Source of the DNA: Anthropogastromicrobium sp052273485
GTDB lineage: Bacteria; Bacillota; Clostridia; Lachnospirales; Lachnospiraceae
Assembly (NCBI GenBank): GCA_052273485.1
Contig: DAVZID010000117.1
Coordinates: 1 to 5,550 of the forward strand
Direction: 5' to 3'
DNA length: 5,550 nt
Every line of letters begins with the position of its first letter. Position 1 is the first letter of the stretch. Positions 5,428-5,550 of this stretch are shown here, piece by piece. The notes beneath the pieces were generated by a model, which saw only the letters and a list, made by a program, of their open reading frames with translations, ran no database searches and was not told the origin of the DNA. A program made the position numbers and the translations under genes.

Positions 5428-5507
5428 GTTTATGGATATGTTTCCGTAAACAACCGGCTTGATATGACATTCATACAGTCGTATCGAGCCATGTGGAGAC
5501 GGTTGTT
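5428..5507 (+). ncRNA. Structured RNA candidate or long terminator at the element's right end
   Basis: Two adjacent foldable units are visible. GTTTATGGA (5428-5436) pairs with TCCGTAAAC (5443-5451) in 9 bp including one U:G pair. GGCTTGATATGAC (5456-5468) pairs with GTCGTATCGAGCC (5478-5490) in 13 bp including two U:G pairs around a 9-nt loop, and is enclosed by AACAACC (5449-5455) with GGTTGTT (5501-5507), leaving a 10-nt bulge (5491-5500) on the 3' side. Bases 5449-5451 are claimed by both units, so the outer stem may be partly alternative. All three wobbles are G:U on the plus strand but would be A:C mismatches in minus-strand RNA, which points to plus-strand RNA. TTCTTTT follows the outer stem and gives a weak U-tract. 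It may be the operon terminator, a stable 3' RNA, or DNA structure belonging to the attachment site. Confidence 0.5.
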
Positions 5508-5508
5508 C

Positions 5509-5524
5509 TTTTGTCCCAACAAAA
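5509..5524. repeat. Short inverted repeat just inside the right end
   Basis: TTTTGT (5509-5514) and ACAAAA (5519-5524) are exact reverse complements around CCCA. The repeat ends 2 bp before the right 12-bp core. It is short and AT-rich, so it may be accidental, or it may be an arm of the recombinase site. Confidence 0.35.
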
Positions 5525-5526
5525 AC

Positions 5527-5538
5527 CGGATGACCACA
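5527..5538. repeat. Right terminal direct repeat (putative attR core)
   Basis: CGGATGACCACA is an exact copy of 54-65. The bases after it (TAGAGATCGACT) would be host DNA. They continue the left flank's reading frame as IEID when the element is removed. Confidence 0.72.
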
Positions 5539-5550
5539 TAGAGATCGACT
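5527..5550 (+). pseudogene. Right part of the interrupted host coding region
   Basis: In the frame matched to the left fragment this reads SDDHIEID (with the first base of the Ser codon supplied by the left flank) and stays open to the window edge. Only 12 bases of presumed host DNA are visible beyond the repeat, so the gene cannot be named. Confidence 0.33.

Larger units (their letters stand above)
54..5538 (+). mobile_element. Small integrative element with one serine recombinase and a five-gene cargo operon
   Basis: Seen: a perfect 12-bp direct repeat at 54-65 and 5527-5538 bounds a unit holding a large serine recombinase at the left end and five co-directional cargo genes. Excision leaving one repeat would release about 5,473 bp and would restore an open frame across the empty site. 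Known: large serine recombinases integrate and excise DNA between attP and attB with a very short shared core, so short terminal direct repeats are expected. Inferred: this is an integrated, recombinase-mobilised element. It has no relaxase, coupling ATPase, capsid or replication gene, so it could not transfer itself and would have to ride on another element, or it is a degraded or minimal genomic island. No obvious recombination directionality factor is seen. Confidence 0.72.

Noticed and set aside
5428..5507. Retron-like msr/msd RNA suggested by the long hairpins
   Set aside because: No reverse transcriptase is encoded in the window, and the repeat layout does not show the retron a1/a2 pairing around two separate RNA parts.

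Overview
The window looks like one small integrated mobile element of about 5.5 kb with a few bases of host DNA at each end. The host is probably a low- to mid-GC Firmicute, most likely a clostridium of the Lachnospiraceae kind. This rests on the strong AGGAGG-type ribosome sites, the codon use and the style of serine recombinase, and is inference only. A perfect 12-bp direct repeat (CGGATGACCACA) lies at 54-65 and 5527-5538. Removing the DNA between the copies, with one copy, joins the flanks into one open reading frame across the junction (...FFIYSDDH + IEID...). This suggests insertion into a host coding region.

Left part (54-1794): a putative att half-site with a dyad, a short remnant ORF, then a 522-residue large serine recombinase with its own ribosome site. 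It has a catalytic resolvase domain, recombinase domain, zinc ribbon and coiled coil. A clear intrinsic terminator ends this unit. No convincing promoter is visible before the recombinase.

Cargo operon (1807-5409): a strong sigma-A type promoter is covered by a perfect 12-bp-arm inverted repeat, which is probably an operator. It drives five tightly packed genes in the same direction: (1) an XRE/Cro-type DNA-binding protein with an Ala/Gly-rich hydrophobic tail; (2) a glycine-rich membrane protein with a C-terminal coiled coil; (3) a small coiled-coil protein that shares a 36-residue module with gene 2 of the operon; (4) a 454-residue protein of a family I cannot name, with several hydrophobic stretches; (5) a single-pass, N-terminally anchored coiled-coil protein. 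Junctions are TAATG, 16 bp, ATGA and 31 bp. I recognise no enzyme in the cargo. The layout suggests a self-regulated, membrane-associated multi-protein system. A defence, exclusion or stress-sensing role is possible, but that is inference from context.

Right end (5404-5538): between the last stop codon and the right repeat nearly every base lies in one of four back-to-back inverted repeats. Three base pairs in them are G:U wobbles that work only in plus-strand RNA. This may be a structured RNA, an elaborate terminator, or protein-binding arms of the attachment site. No tRNA, rRNA, CRISPR array, insertion sequence or conjugation gene is visible.
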